Assembly: GCA_022702705.1 (NCBI GenBank) | Contig: CM040429.1 | Coordinates: forward strand, 3,526,073-3,590,072 | Direction of reading: 5' to 3' | From: Papilionanthe hookeriana x Papilionanthe teres | Taxonomy: Eukaryota; Streptophyta; Magnoliopsida; Asparagales; Orchidaceae | Length of the DNA stretch: 64,000 bases | In this document: positions 46,300 to 57,947 of the stretch, piece after piece | How the letters are laid out: each line of letters begins with the position of its first letter | How positions within the stretch are numbered: the stretch's first letter is position 1 | Notes under the pieces: generated by a model | The model's database searches: none | The model's input: the letters and a program-made list of their open reading frames with translations, nothing else | What the model was told of the DNA's origin: nothing | Position numbers and translations under genes: made by a program

Positions 46300-47640
46300 C
46301 ACTTATATCCCTGAAAATGGCGAAGATGACCCATAAGAATACACAATTCTTTGGAAGATCACCATTTAATAATGCAATTTTGTCATCCATCGAGAAATTG
46401 ATCATGGACGGACAAACACTATTGCGATAAGGGTGTGAATGATGGTAAGCTTTGCCACTGAAGCAAATCTTTCCTCAAGATCCATAACATGTTGCTGTGA
46501 TAACCCTTTAGCAACCAAAAGATTTATGTGTTGCTCAACAAACACATCAAAATTAGTTTTGATCTTATAAACGCAGCCTGAACTAAAGGCAAATTTCCCA
46601 AAAGGAAGAGGAACTAGATCCCAATTACCCATCTTATGCAAAGCATAAAATTTCTATGCTATTTGCTGCTGCTGAAGTAGATTAAGAATTGCCCATTATA
46701 GGAAGAGTACTATGAGGGCTGGTGAATAGAGGTAAAAAGAGAAAAAAAGATTTAGGGTGCTTTTGGGGCGGAGGTACGGTGTCAGACTTCAATTTTTTGT
46801 GTTTGGTAAAACTTCAATCTCTCATTATACCTAACTATCCGCGGTGGCTTCTAGAAAATTGTAAACTAACTTAGTTTTTTTTTTTTTTTAAATTGTAATA
46901 ACCACCGTTGTTTTTGGAACAAAAGCTTCTTCTTCAGCAACTTTACAGTTGTATCTTCAAACAGTTGCCCCAAATAGACCGTTAATTAATGAAATAAAAA
47001 CATTAGGGACCTTAATGGACTTACGAACACATTGAGGGTAGCGAAAAGGAGGATCTGCAATCACAAAGGCATCTTAAGATGCAGTAGGGGCAAGAAAAAA
47101 ATCAGTGAGAGGAGTACTAGACTTTGTAGAGCTATTCGTTTCATCCCACCATGAATCAACAAGAGTGAAAGGAGTGCTATGATATGGAGTAGAATTTATG
47201 TCAGTGGAGATAGGTTCAATCCGAGTAAGATTAGTCTTCCTAAAAGTTGTGTGTTCGACAAAATAGATTAGAAAGAATATGCTCAATAAACACAACATGG
47301 TAAGCAACATAGAGTTTTTGAGAAATATGATCATAACAACAAAATCCCTTTTGATCTGTCGTATAATCAAGAAAGACACAAAGTATTAAACGAGAGGTGA
47401 GTTTGCTATGTTCAACATGAGAACGGAGAACATAGCATGTGAAACCAATGAATCTACCTTATACGAAGAGAAAATGAGCAATTTCAACAATACATCTATG
47501 TTTTTTTTATCAGCAACATCATTTTGTTCTGGAGTGTCTGTACAACAAGTTTGATAGAGATTCCATCATAAACAAGTTGTCTAGAAAAACGATTGAATGT
47601 AGTTATATCTCTGAAACAATAATAAACATATGCAAATAAA
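46300..47640 (-). pseudogene. pol: Old Ty1/copia pol remnant, minus strand, integrase to RT
   Basis: Read on the minus strand: integrase C-terminal sequence near 47480-47560 (QTLQNKMMLLIKNIDVLLK in broken frames, the 'TPQQNGVVERKHRH' region), then a hinge with YTTDQKGFCCYDHISQKLYV (about 47310-47370) equivalent to the conserved 'YS..QKGY.CY.P.....YVS.DVVF.E' segment, a family B insertion, and the RT start WDLVPLPFGKFAFSSGCVYK (46580-46630) with INLLVAKGLSQQHVMDLEE and ASVAKLTIIHTLIAI (46410-46560). Farther on, a degenerate MDDKIALLNGDL equivalent of 'MDVKNAFLNGDL' lies near 46350. Different family from elements 1 and 2 and much older. LTRs not found. Confidence 0.75.
46755..46981. mobile_element. 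Family B short inverted-repeat element inside the copia remnant
   Basis: Left end GGGTGCTTTTGGGGC after TTA (46752-46754); right end GCCCCAAATAGACCG before TTA (46982-46984). TTA duplication on both sides supports a PIF/Harbinger-type (Tourist-like) MITE. It separates the integrase-RT hinge from the RT start of the host copia remnant. Confidence 0.7.
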
Positions 47641-48046
47641 GAGAAGAAGAATAATGAGAAACTAAAGAAAAACAATTTAGGGGGCTGTCATTTCTTATTG
47701 CATTAATATGTGAATAAGTTACACAAAAGTTATATAAGAAAAAAAGATGGAAAAGGTGAAAGCATTAATCTTCCCATAAATAATAAAACTATTTTTAAAC
47801 TTCTCTTCTTTCTTGATGTCTAATATGCTTTTAATTTTAGTTACAATGATTATTATTATAGTTTTTATGATGAATAAATTTATTATGCAAAATAAATAAA
47901 TAAATAAAACTCTCTATTATAAGCCGAACATTATTTTCTTACTATTTTATATTTCTAAGTAATTCGATAATTGATTTATTTAGAGGAATAAAATTACTTA
48001 TATACAAGTAAACTTTAAATTTCAGAATAGTCGCTGGCTCCTCCTG
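47047..48046. other. Copia remnant (left part) then AT-rich DNA
   Basis: Up to about 47640 this is the integrase and hinge part of the minus-strand copia remnant. 47640-48046 shows nothing recognisable. Confidence 0.4.
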
Positions 48047-48055
48047 TGATCTTGG
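48047..48055. other. 9-bp target-site duplicate (left)
   Basis: TGATCTTGG, matched by TGATCTAGG at 48417-48425 with one mismatch. Confidence 0.7.
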
Positions 48056-48416
48056 GGAAAATTATTGTATACTTGCGTATGTTGTCCCTCGTAATAACCA
48101 GCGAATAACCTCCGTGGGTTGTGTATTTCGGGATTATTGGGAGGTTATTGAGAGGTTATTGTGGCATTTATTCCAAAAATCTCTCAATAACCCCCTACTA
48201 ACGCCCCAATAACCTCGTCGGTTTCACTTTTATATTTTTTTTTATCTTTTTTTTCGGGGTATTGTGAGGTTACTGGGGTATTAACTCAAATAACGCTGAA
48301 ATAACTTTCTAATAACTTTTCATTAGCCTCCGCGGTTATATTTCGATGTTATTCATTTGGTTATTATGGGTTACGGAAAAGTTATTTGGGACAACGTACG
48401 AATGTAATAATTTTTC
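48056..48416. mobile_element. Non-autonomous Mutator-like element (361 bp)
   Basis: Ends are imperfect inverted repeats of about 30 bp: left GGAAAATTATTGTAT...GTATGTTGTCCC; right, inverted, GAAAAATTATTACAT...GTACGTTGTCCC. It is flanked by 9-bp target duplicates, the size made by Mutator-type transposases. The interior is a set of GGTTATTG/CAATAACC blocks in both orientations with no coding capacity. Confidence 0.75.
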
Positions 48417-48510
48417 TGATCTAGGACTCGCCCTGCATAATAAACTTTTATTTCATTTTTTAAGTTTAATACACACACACACACAGATATCTATGTAAAA
48501 AAATTATTAT

Positions 48511-48733
48511 GGGCATTTACATAGATACCACCCAATTTTTATGTATTTATATATCTAATACGTAAACTTTGATTTTCACACCTTGCAGGCCAAATATTTC
48601 TTTAAAATGTCACTATTTAATTTCTTAAATTGAAATAAACATTATGCTTGAGTAGATATGTATGAGTAAAGAATTGAAGCATAGACGTTTAATATGTAAG
48701 TGCATGAGAATTAAGTGGTTTTTATGTAAATCT
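48511..48733. mobile_element. Foldback family A copy
   Basis: GGGCATTTACATAGATACCA, CCCAATTTTTATGTATTTAT at the left. Right arm inverted: ACGTTTAATATGTAAGTGCA, GAATTAAGTGGTTTTTATGT. Length about 223 bp. Confidence 0.7.
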
Positions 48734-48759
48734 TTCTAAAATATAATATAATATAATAT

Positions 48760-49010
48760 GAACCAAATAAATACCCAACAATTTTTACTCGTTTGAAATA
48801 CGAGCATTACAGATTTAACACCGAAATTTCCATATTTACACATAAAATTAATGTCTGTAATATTATATCAAAAAAATAGTATTATAATTATTATTAAAAA
48901 TAAAATACACTTTTCCATGCATGAATTTAAAGCTCCAAAATATTATGTATTTAAATCTGAAAATTTAAGCGTGAGATATACAAATTTCTCAATTTTTATT
49001 TATGGTATTA
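48760..49010. repeat. Diverged foldback family A copy
   Basis: Left AATAAATACCCAACAATTTT and ACAGATTTAACACCGAAATT; middle CACTTTTCCATGCATGAA; right AATATTATGTATTTAAATCT. Same order as in other copies, strongly diverged. It abuts the copy at 48511. Confidence 0.45.
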
Positions 49011-49013
49011 TCT

Positions 49014-49385
49014 AAATATAAATTGAACTTGAAAAAAAAGAAGAACGTGATAAAATTTAAAATAATGAAACGTGATTAATACCACTTAATTATACATTGA
49101 AACTTGATAAATTCTAATAATCTGTTTGAGGTAATTTTCTATTTATTATTATTTATTTTTGCTTTTAGCTTATTTCTTTTTTTTTCAAGTTCAATTTAAA
49201 TATAAATTGAACTTGAAAAAAAAGAAAAAAAAAATGAAGAACGTGATAAAATTTAAAATAATGAAACGTGATTAATACCACTTAATTATACATTGAAACT
49301 TAATAAATTCTAATGATCTGTTTGAGATGAAATTCTATTTATTATTATTTATTTTTGCTTTTAGCTTATTTCTTTTTTGTTTGTT
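49014..49385. repeat. Direct tandem duplication of about 185 bp with a palindromic junction
   Basis: Unit 1 starts AAATATAAATTGAACTTG at about 49014, unit 2 at about 49197. Both continue with GAACGTGATAAAATTTAAAA, ATTAATACCACTTAATTATA and a TTATTTTTGCTTTTAGCTTA end. At the junction TTTTTTTCAAGTTCAATTT meets its inverse AAATTGAACTTGAAAAAAA (49173-49223), a strong hairpin that may have caused the duplication. Confidence 0.85.
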
Positions 49386-49589
49386 TTCTTTTTTTTTTTT
49401 AGAAAAATCATTTGATATTTTTATGATTTATATATTGTTAAAAATAAAAAAAAAAAATATTTTTGTTGAATATTTTTTATTTTTGTTTAAGAAGAAAACT
49501 ATATTTTTAATAAAATGGTGGAGTTCACATGCGCTCCGGTAATAAGCCTTGCCCCCCATTACATATACGAAGTTTCCAATGCTCCACCT

Positions 49590-49735
49590 AGAAGCATTAC
49601 TTGTGGGCAAGCGAGTAGGCGGTCGATAGACAGCAGGCCAACAAGCGATAACAGGCGGCAGGTAGCTGCGGCAGCAGCTGACGCTGGCGGGTAGGTGTCG
49701 ACAGCGCCAGTCAGCGGCCAGCTAGACTGGGTGGG
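49590..49735. repeat. GC-rich patch of GGCGG/CAGC repeats
   Basis: An abrupt GC-rich island with many GGCGGC, GCAGCAGCTG and CAGCGGCCAGC motifs in AT-rich DNA. No frame of interest. Possibly part of an undescribed repeat. Confidence 0.4.
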
Positions 49736-49739
49736 CTAC

Positions 49740-51645
49740 GGGATTCGTTGTTTTCAGTACTTTAAAAGTAGATAGAAATATGTTTTCTCTTTTATGAATA
49801 TTTTAAAAGCAAAAGTGCACCTAAAAAAAATTAAGAAAAATTAAAAAGTTGATGAATAAATACTTTTTTTAAAATTTTTGTTTTCAAAAACAAAAATTAA
49901 AAAATGAATATTAATCCTAAACAGCCTGTAATGATGAAAAGATTTGATGGCCAAAGGGCAGATTAGATTCTAAGCGGCCAATCAGAAGAGGTTTTAGCCG
50001 CCTCGTGCCTTTTTTAATTGGGTCCCACACTTGATTAGTCTTGTACTATTTCAACTTTTTGTCTTCAATTTGCCTTTAAAATTATTGCAACACGTATGTG
50101 ATGATGCTTAATATGACATTTTTTTATTTATTTTAGTGATCGGATGAGATAATGATTAGATATTTTTTTTCGTACTGAAAGGTCTTATACTAAATAAAAT
50201 CTAATTTAGCACTTAAAAGTAATTAACGCTCATAATAATTTTTTAATGGAGAATCCTTTTACACATTATAGAAGCTTTAGTTTTTCTTAATTAAATTTTT
50301 AAAATCTATAAATTGAGTGTCAATATGAATAATTGAATCTATTTAATTAAGTAAGCACATGATTGAGTTGATTTGGATTGGATTTAATAGATGAAATGAT
50401 GAGCTAAATTTGAGCTGACTTTATCTCAACTAACACGACCACACAATATTGATATACAATATGCTTTAATTGTTAAAGTTTAAAGTTAAACAATGAAGTT
50501 ATTAAGAATCCTTTTTAACTTTGAATGTATTCTTTATCTCAAAATTTAGTTATAATATTTATTATTGATATGTCACCAAAAATTAATATGATCAATAGTG
50601 AGTCTAGATGTGTTTTGAATGATAATTTCAAAAGTTAATAGAACGGAGTCATGTTGTATTTTGAGGATTAATTGTTAAAAATCATGACACTCTTATAAGA
50701 AGATCTAGAGCTCAACAATTATCAACATTATAATTAACAAATTGATCTTAAATTCTAGTCAATATTATACATTCATAAGTTAAAAGAAGTTTCACAAATA
50801 AGATAATCAAATATTACATTTAAATCGCTAGCAATTTCTCAAAAGTCTTTTGTAGTTCTCAAATTGTAATTTAGCTTTTATTGGACTGTCTCATCCTTTA
50901 TAATATTTGCAACAAAAATGATATATTTGTCTCGACCATAGTATATTTTAATGGAATCGAAACTAATGCCAAAACTAGATACTAACAATGTTAACACTCA
51001 ACATTATGATATTTTAACAAACAATCTTTTATTTTCTCAAAGTTATTGAAATCAATATGAAGGTGAAAATCTTATCTGTCCAAACAAAATAGTCAACATC
51101 TTCTCAAGGAGAAGAAGATCCAAACCAGTCTAGAATAATCTTTTATCTCCGATTTTGATTTCTCTAAAACCCTTTCAAGAAAAAATTGAATCTCTCTATT
51201 GAAAATATTGGCTAAATCTCCTTCCAAAGAGAAATTGTATTTCGCCTACATATGACAATGTTTAACCTATTTAAAAGAATGATTTACAGGCTATAATAGA
51301 AATTAGAAGCATCATCTATAACGGTCGATAGGAGATTATTGATTCCTAATATTTTATGAGACTTCCTGAGATTTTGTTCTGGTATAAGAATCAATCGGGA
51401 TTGTTTTAGTATTGGGACTTCAAACGAAAAATGTATATAAATAATCATTGGATCCTTCAATAGATGACATTTATGTGCTCTTGCTTAAGGAGCACTATAT
51501 TTTAAATAAGATAATCAAACAACAACAACCTAAAGACGGTAATTAGACATGAAAAATCTATAGATAATAATCAGACAATAATAATATAAAAGTGATAATC
51601 AAGTAACAATAGTCTTTTTTACTCGTGTACTTTGCAATTTATGTT
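49740..51645. other. AT-rich intergenic DNA, nothing recognised
   Basis: About 1.9 kb without a supported frame, LTR or inverted repeat. Confidence 0.45.
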
Positions 51646-51650
51646 AAATA
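51646..51650. other. Target-site duplicate AAATA of copia element 2 (left)
   Basis: AAATA precedes TGTTAG at 51651 and follows the 3' LTR at 58420-58424. Confidence 0.85.
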
Positions 51651-52101
51651 TGTTAGATTAATTATGGGACTACAATGTAATTAATAAATGTGTTGGATCA
51701 TTATTTAATAAGTCAAAATTATTGTGGTCTAATTAATTAATAAAGTTTATGACTTTAGAGCACATTTGTCATGAAATTATAAGTGTGGATACTGTAAGAG
51801 CAAATTCGATTTAATGAGGGCGAAGTGGAATTAGCGATATCTTGTACCATGCAGGTTAGTTACTGATAAATACGAGGGTAATGATCACTGATACGCATAC
51901 TTCAAATTCTCTTGTTCCCATCAACGAGAGAGGCTAAGGAAAACTCGGAAAATCGCAGATTGGAAGATCATTGCTTGCAATCGATCAAATGGATTCGAGT
52001 GCGCTTCGCGCTTAAGATTAAAGATAGATTTAAGTTTTGTTGTTTTTCACTGACAAGAATGTGAACGAAAATTAAAGTTTTACGGATTAAAGTTTCTAAC
52101 G
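51651..52101 (+). repeat. 5' LTR of copia element 2
   Basis: TGTTAGATTA...TTTCTAACG, again with G instead of the terminal A. It lacks one of the two TACGGATTAAAGTTT units present in the 3' LTR. Confidence 0.9.
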
Positions 52102-52119
52102 ATTGGCGTCAGGCACTCC
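52102..52119 (+). other. Primer-binding site, altered, element 2
   Basis: ATTGGCGTCAGGCACTCC in the position of the expected TGGTATCAGAGCC; recognisable by position and the TTGG start only. Confidence 0.5.
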
Positions 52120-52204
52120 GTTCGTGTTCTTGTTGAGATTCTCCTCCTCTTTCGTGTTTTTTATCCGCTTTCGTTCGCCTTTACCGCGAAGGATTCGCCT
52201 GCAA

Positions 52205-52648
52205 GGTTGCGGCGGCGGGACTACGGAGAAAGGAATGCCGCGACGGGGCTGCGACGTCGGTGGGTGCGGTGGCGCGTCCTCCGACGGCGGCGAAATCCGG
52301 CGAAAATCGAAACGAGCGGCGAAAGGAGCGCGACAACGGAGTCGAAATCGGCGCGGAGGGAGGCGGCCGACGGAGCGGCGCCGGAGGAGGGAGCCGCCGG
52401 AGCTGCACCGGTCGGGGCGCGGAGCCGGCGCCGGGCGGCGCGCGCGCGAAGCGGCGGTTCCGGAAGCTGGCGTTCGCGATCCGCGACGGTTCGCGGAGCG
52501 AGTCCGCGAGCCGGTCACGTGGGCCGGGTCCACGGACCATTCCGTGGACCCGGTCCACGGACCATTCCGTGGACCCGGTCCACGGACCATTCCGTGGACC
52601 CGGTCCACGAGCCGGTCACGGACCGAGTTCAGCGGACGCGGTTCGCGG
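52205..52648 (+). repeat. GC-rich leader block with 25-bp palindromic tandem repeats, element 2
   Basis: Homologue of 38140-38512. Three exact 25-bp units at 52536-52560, 52561-52585 and 52586-52610 (the last differs in its final base), each containing the perfect inverted repeat CCGTGGACCCGGTCCACGG (9-bp arms around one base). Because 25 is not a multiple of 3, the three units are read in three frames, giving DHSVDPVHG, then PFRGPGPRT, then IPWTRST. Frames of 190-200 codons are open on both strands. It is followed by AAAATAAAAT/TTTTATTTTA inverted runs (52672-52735). Confidence 0.85.
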
Positions 52649-53439
52649 AAAAATAAAAAAAAAAATTCAGAAAAATAAAATAAAATAAAATAAAGTAAAA
52701 TCAATTTTATTTTATTTTATTATATTTTATTTAGTTTTAAATTGATTTTCTTGATTTTATTTTATTTTGTTTAATTTAAATTTAAATTTACTCATTAATT
52801 AATTAATTAATTAACTCATTTTAATTTGGAAAATAAAATGAGTCATTTAATTTAATGAGTAGATTAAATAAATAAGTTAATTAAGTTACTCATTTTAAAA
52901 TGAGTAAATTAAATTAATTAAATTATGGATTGATTATTTTATAAAATCAATCAATTTTTGTAAATTATGGACTTTAAGGTTTTAAAATTTAGTCAATTGT
53001 TTATAAAATTAAGATTTTGTAAAATTAAATTAATGTTTGAATTAAATTCGAATAAATGGTACTTTAAAATTGTCCATCATTTTTAATGAAGCTTTTTGAA
53101 GCGTGATGTTGCTAAAGTGACCTCTCATGTGTAGATAGTTCATGAAGAATGATGGATGTTGTGTGTATGTAGGTTCATACGAGTATTAATTGGCCAAAGA
53201 AAAATTAATACTTTGGCGAAATGCATACGCACTTGTGATGATAAACATGTAACGATTATAAGGAATAATATATGAGTAATAAATCGATCCAAAGATAGAT
53301 TTATTATTATTTATGTTATTGTTAATGTTTGATCATTCTGACAAGATTACCATACTTGAGTTAATATTCTTGTCTAAAGACTTGATATTAATGTTGCATT
53401 ATGTATCTTGAGATGGGATTTACGATTAATTGAATTTAA

Positions 53440-54150
53440 ACATTTTATTAATTAAATATTTTGTTCATTTTTCAGTTGTTCCTAATATATCTGCTAATCT
53501 CAATTCGGTTCCAATCCTTAAGGGTGATAGTTTTAAGGATTGGAAAGAGAACATTTTCATTGTTCTTGGCTGCATGGATCTAGATCTAGCATTAAGAATA
53601 GAAAAGCCCGCTCCTCTTACGGATGCAAGTTCCTCCGAGGATAGGAGGATCTTTGAGAAGTGGGACCGTTCTAATCGCTTGAGTCCCAATGATCATAAAG
53701 CGCGGCATACCGAGGCCTTTAGAGGTGCGGTGTACGAGTGAGATCAGCGATGCTTCGCAATTTTCCTTCTTGAAATTGAGAAACGCTTTGCAAGAGCGAT
53801 AAAGGCTGAAGCTCGGTATTCTTTTAAAGAATCCGATTTGATGAAGTTCGGAGCGAGGAAAATATAAGGGAGTACATCATGGAGATGTCTAATATTTCTT
53901 CAAAATTAAAGAAACTAAATCTCGAGTTGACGGATGACTTACTCGTGCATTTAGTTCTTATTTCTCTTCCTCCACGAGTTTGACGATTTACGGTCGGCTA
54001 TAATATGCAAAAGGAGAAATGGACTCTTAATGAGCTTATTTCTCATTGTGTGCGAGAGGAAGAAAGGTTGATGTAAGGAAACAACGATAGTGCTCATACG
54101 GTAAACACCTCAAGGAAAGGGGCTGCTAAAAGTAAGAATGAAGGCTAGCT
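53440..54150 (+). pseudogene. gag: gag of copia element 2 (frameshifted)
   Basis: The N-terminal part is intact here: ANLNSVPILKGDSFKDWKEN, IFIVLGCMDLDLALRIEKP and FEKWDRSNRLS in one frame (to 53741). After shifts come EIEKRFA, NIREYIMEMSN, LTDDLLVHLVLISLPP and NMQKEKWTLNELISHC. Together with element 1 it shows the normal gag of the family: about 220 residues before a zinc knuckle CFFCDKEGH (about 54214-54245). Confidence 0.85.
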
Positions 54151-54204
54151 AAGAGTAAGGGTCCTTCTCGAAAGAAACAAAATAAAGCTCAAAATTTAGA
54201 AAAT

Positions 54205-57200
54205 ATCGGTTGTTTCTTTTGCGACAAAGAAGGACATCGAAGAAGGAATGTGCTTAAATATCATGCTTGGCGTGTAAAGAAAGGTACATTTCTAACTTTG
54301 GTACGTTACGAGGTAAATTTGGCTTCGATACCTAGAAACACTTGGTGGTTAGACTGCGAGTGCTACTACTTACATAAGTGTTTCGATGCGGGGTTACTGA
54401 GCTACCGAAAACCAAATGATGCTTGAAAGATGCATGTATGTGGGAGATGGAAAATCGGTAGAAGTGGAAACGATTGGGCATTTTAGATTGTTATTATGTA
54501 CTTGGTTACTTATTTGGATTTGATAGATACTTTTGTTGTACCGATCATTTAGACGGAATTTGGTTTTTGTTTGTTGTTTGGACAAATTATGTTATTGTTG
54601 TTCATTTTAAAACGGTTGTTTCGGTTTATCTATTAATTCCGATATTGTTGGGCTCGGTTCTCTTGTGGTATATGACAATCTTTATTTGTTTGATATTGTT
54701 GTTTCTTATAATGAAATTCGAATGTGGAATCACGAAGTGCTTAAGCGAAAAATTAATAATGAAAATTCGGGAGCATTATGACACGAGCGTTTAGGTCACA
54801 TCTCTAGAAATAGAGTTGAAAGACTTGTGTCAGATGAAATTCTAAATTCCATTGATTTTACAGACTTTGATGTCTGTATTGAATGCATTAAGGGAAAACA
54901 TACCAAAAGGAAGAAATTAGGTGCATATAGAGCTACAGAAGTCTTAGAATTGATACATACGGATGTTTGTGGACCATTTTCTACAGCTTCTTGGAATGGT
55001 CAACAATATTTTGTATCATTCATAGATGATTATTTAAGATATGCATACCTATTTCTTATTAATGAGAAGTCCAAGTATTGGACGTGTTCAAATCTTATAT
55101 GGTCGAAGTTGAAAACCAACTAAGCAAAAGAATAAAGAAAATCAAATCGATCGTGGTGGTGAATACTACGAGTAGATATGACGGTTCGAGTGAACAACGT
55201 CAGAGACCATTTGCTAAATTCCTAGAGGAGTGTGGAATTGTCCACAATACACTATGTCGAGTTCACTTAGCATGAATGGTGTAACCGAAAGACGAAATCG
55301 CACTCTTAAAGACATGGTAAGAAGTATGATCGGTCATTCTACCTTACCAAATTCACTCGGGAGAAGCACTCGAGACAGACGGCCTACATTCTAAATAGAG
55401 TACCGACTAAAGCAGTACACGATTACACCTTATGAGCTTTGGACGGGCGAAAACCCGGTTTAAAGCATTTTCATGTTTGGGGTTGCCAGTGAGGCGAGGC
55501 CTTACAAGCCACTTGAGAAAAAGTTAGACCCTAAAACGATGAGCGACTACTTTGTTGGTTATTCGGAGCGATCTAGGGGTTTCGAGTTTTATGATCTCGA
55601 ATTAAAGATAATTTTTGAGACGGGAGCTGCAGTGTTCTTTGAGGATATTGAATTTGGGGGAGAAATCGGGTTAGAGACTTTGTCTTTGAGGATGAATCGG
55701 ACCATACTACTCTTGTTGAAGAGGAATTGATTCTATTCCCGTAATTGCTTTTGATAATGATCGGGATTTTACTCCGACATTGATCGAGTTTCAAATCAAG
55801 AACCCCTCGAGGAACAAATTCAACAACCTCGAAACGAGTTCGAAGCAAGTGCTTTTGCGACGATCCACTAGGGAAAGAAGAAATGCTTATTTCGGATGAT
55901 TATATTGTATTTCTTCGGGAACATGAGGAAAATATTAGTATGATGGAAGATGATCCTATCAACTTTCATCGAAGCTATGCAAAGTTCAATTTAGAAAAAT
56001 GGATCAAAGCGATGAATGAGGAGTATAAGTACTATGCGAAGACTGATAAAGTTTGGGAACTTGTTCCATTGCCGAGAAGGAAAGAAACCCATTGGTTGTA
56101 AATGAATTTTTAAAACTAAAAGGGATTCAAAAGGCGATGTGGAAAGACATAAAGCTCGTCTTGTAGCTAAAGGCTTTACTCGAAAGGACGGGATTGACTA
56201 TAAAGAGACCTTTTCTCCGGTTTCGACAAAGGACTCTTTTAGAGTAATCATGACACTTGTTGCTCATTATGATATGGAGCTACATCAAATGGATGTCGAG
56301 ACCGCATTTCTCGATGGAGACATTGATGAAACGATCTATATGGTGCAACCAGAAAACTTTGTAATAGGAGACCCAAAGAATATGGTTTACGAGCCGACGA
56401 AATCCATTTATGGGCTCGAAACAAGCTTCCGACGATGGTATCACAAATTTCATCAGTGATTACATCATTTGGTTTTGAAATGAATGCGGTTGATGATTGT
56501 GTGTATCATAAATTCAGTGGGATAAAGCATATTTTTCTTATTTTGTATGTGGATGACATACTGCTTGCCACAAATGAAATAGGCATGTCGCAGGAAACCA
56601 AGAGATTTCTATCAAATAATTTTGAGATGAAAGATCTTGGTGATGCCTCATTTGTCTTAGGAATTCAAATTCACCGAGATCGTTCTCAGTGTATTCTTGG
56701 ATTATCACAAAGATGCTATATTGATAAAGTGCTTAAAAGATATGACATGCGGAATTGTAGACCAATTGACACCCATGTCGCTAAAGGAGACAAGTTCGGT
56801 CTCGATCGAGTGCCAAAAGGAAACCTTGAGATTCAGGAAATGCAAAAGATTCCACTATGCTTCGACGATAGGGAGTCTTATGTATGCTCGAGTTTGTACG
56901 CGACCGGATATTGCGTACATTGTTGGAGTTTTAGCGGATACTTAAGTAGCTGAGAATGGATCATTAGAAAGCGACGAAAAGGGTTATGAGGTACTTAAGG
57001 AGAACAAAAGATTACATGCTTACATATAGGAGATCGGATAATTTGGAGATCATTGGGTATTCGACTCGATTTTCTTTGGATGCCAAGACAATGAAGATCC
57101 ACATCGGACTACATATTTTTGTTAAGTGGTGGAGCTATTTCTGGAGGAGTGCGAAAACGAACACTAATAGCTTCATCCTCTATGGCGGCAGAGTATATAA

Positions 57201-57529
57201 CATGTTATGAGGCATCCAACCATGACATATGGTCGAGAAATTTTGTCACTAGAGTCGCGCATTATGGAAGGGATTGAAAGATTACTAAAGTTATTTTGTA
57301 ATGATAAATCGAGTCGTATTGTATTCCAATAACAACGGGAGTTCATCCAAGTCGAAGCATATTGACATCGAATTTCTTGTTGTGAAGGAAAGAATACGGA
57401 GGGGCAGATTTGCATAGAGCATATTGGAACAAACTTCATGATTGCGGACCCCCTTACAGAGGGTCGATACCAGGGGTCTTTCATGAGCATACTACTCATA
57501 TGGGTGTTATAGAGCTTGAGAAAATTTAG
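54205..57529 (+). pseudogene. pol: pol of copia element 2 (multiple frameshifts)
   Basis: After the knuckle: protease-region WWLDCEC, then HERLGHISRNRVERL with the HHCC Cys pair CIEC intact (about 54783-54900), integrase core ELIHTDVCGPF and FVSFIDDY, ERRNRTLKDMVRSMI (about 55285-55335), YFVGYSERSRGFEFYDLELK (about 55548), RT with RHKARLVAKGFTRKDGIDYK (56142), HQMDVETAFLDGDIDETIYM, and YVDDILLATNEIG with YVDD at 56546-56557, then KDLGDASFVLGIQIHRD and MRYLRRTKDYMLTYRRSD, with an RNase H remnant to the stop at 57529. A 172-codon frame (56435-56953) is the longest. Stops and shifts prevent a full product. Confidence 0.88.
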
Positions 57530-57533
57530 ATTC

Positions 57534-57549
57534 AGTGGGAGTTTGTTAG
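57534..57549 (+). other. Additional polypurine tract followed by TGTTAG, element 2
   Basis: AGTGGGAG then TT and TGTTAG, 404 bp before the real 3' LTR start; same arrangement as at 43337. Confidence 0.5.
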
Positions 57550-57937
57550 TTTATGTTTTAGTTATATGTTTTATTTTATGTACAAAACATATTTGGATAT
57601 TTTCTAATCAGAAATATGGTATTTTATTCTGTTCAGTACACTCTGTATAATTAAAGTTTGATCTCACTTAAGTAAAGTAGGACCAGGTTGAAAATTGACA
57701 TGAAGCTGACTACACTGCATGTAATTTTCATTCCACACATTCATGATTGATCTATGTCATTTGATTATATTGATATATGTGACCATTGATAGGTTTAGTT
57801 GTGATAAATACAATGAAGACTACTTTGATCCTATATTGATATGATTAATGGACAAGATTGTAATGTGCCTTTATAATAATGACAACAAATTTTGAGCGCT
57901 CTAAGGTTGACACATTTATTTTTTACATATGTAGTCC

Positions 57938-57947
57938 AGTGAGAGAT
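57938..57947 (+). other. Polypurine tract of copia element 2
   Basis: AGTGAGAGAT directly before TGTTAG at 57948. Confidence 0.8.
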
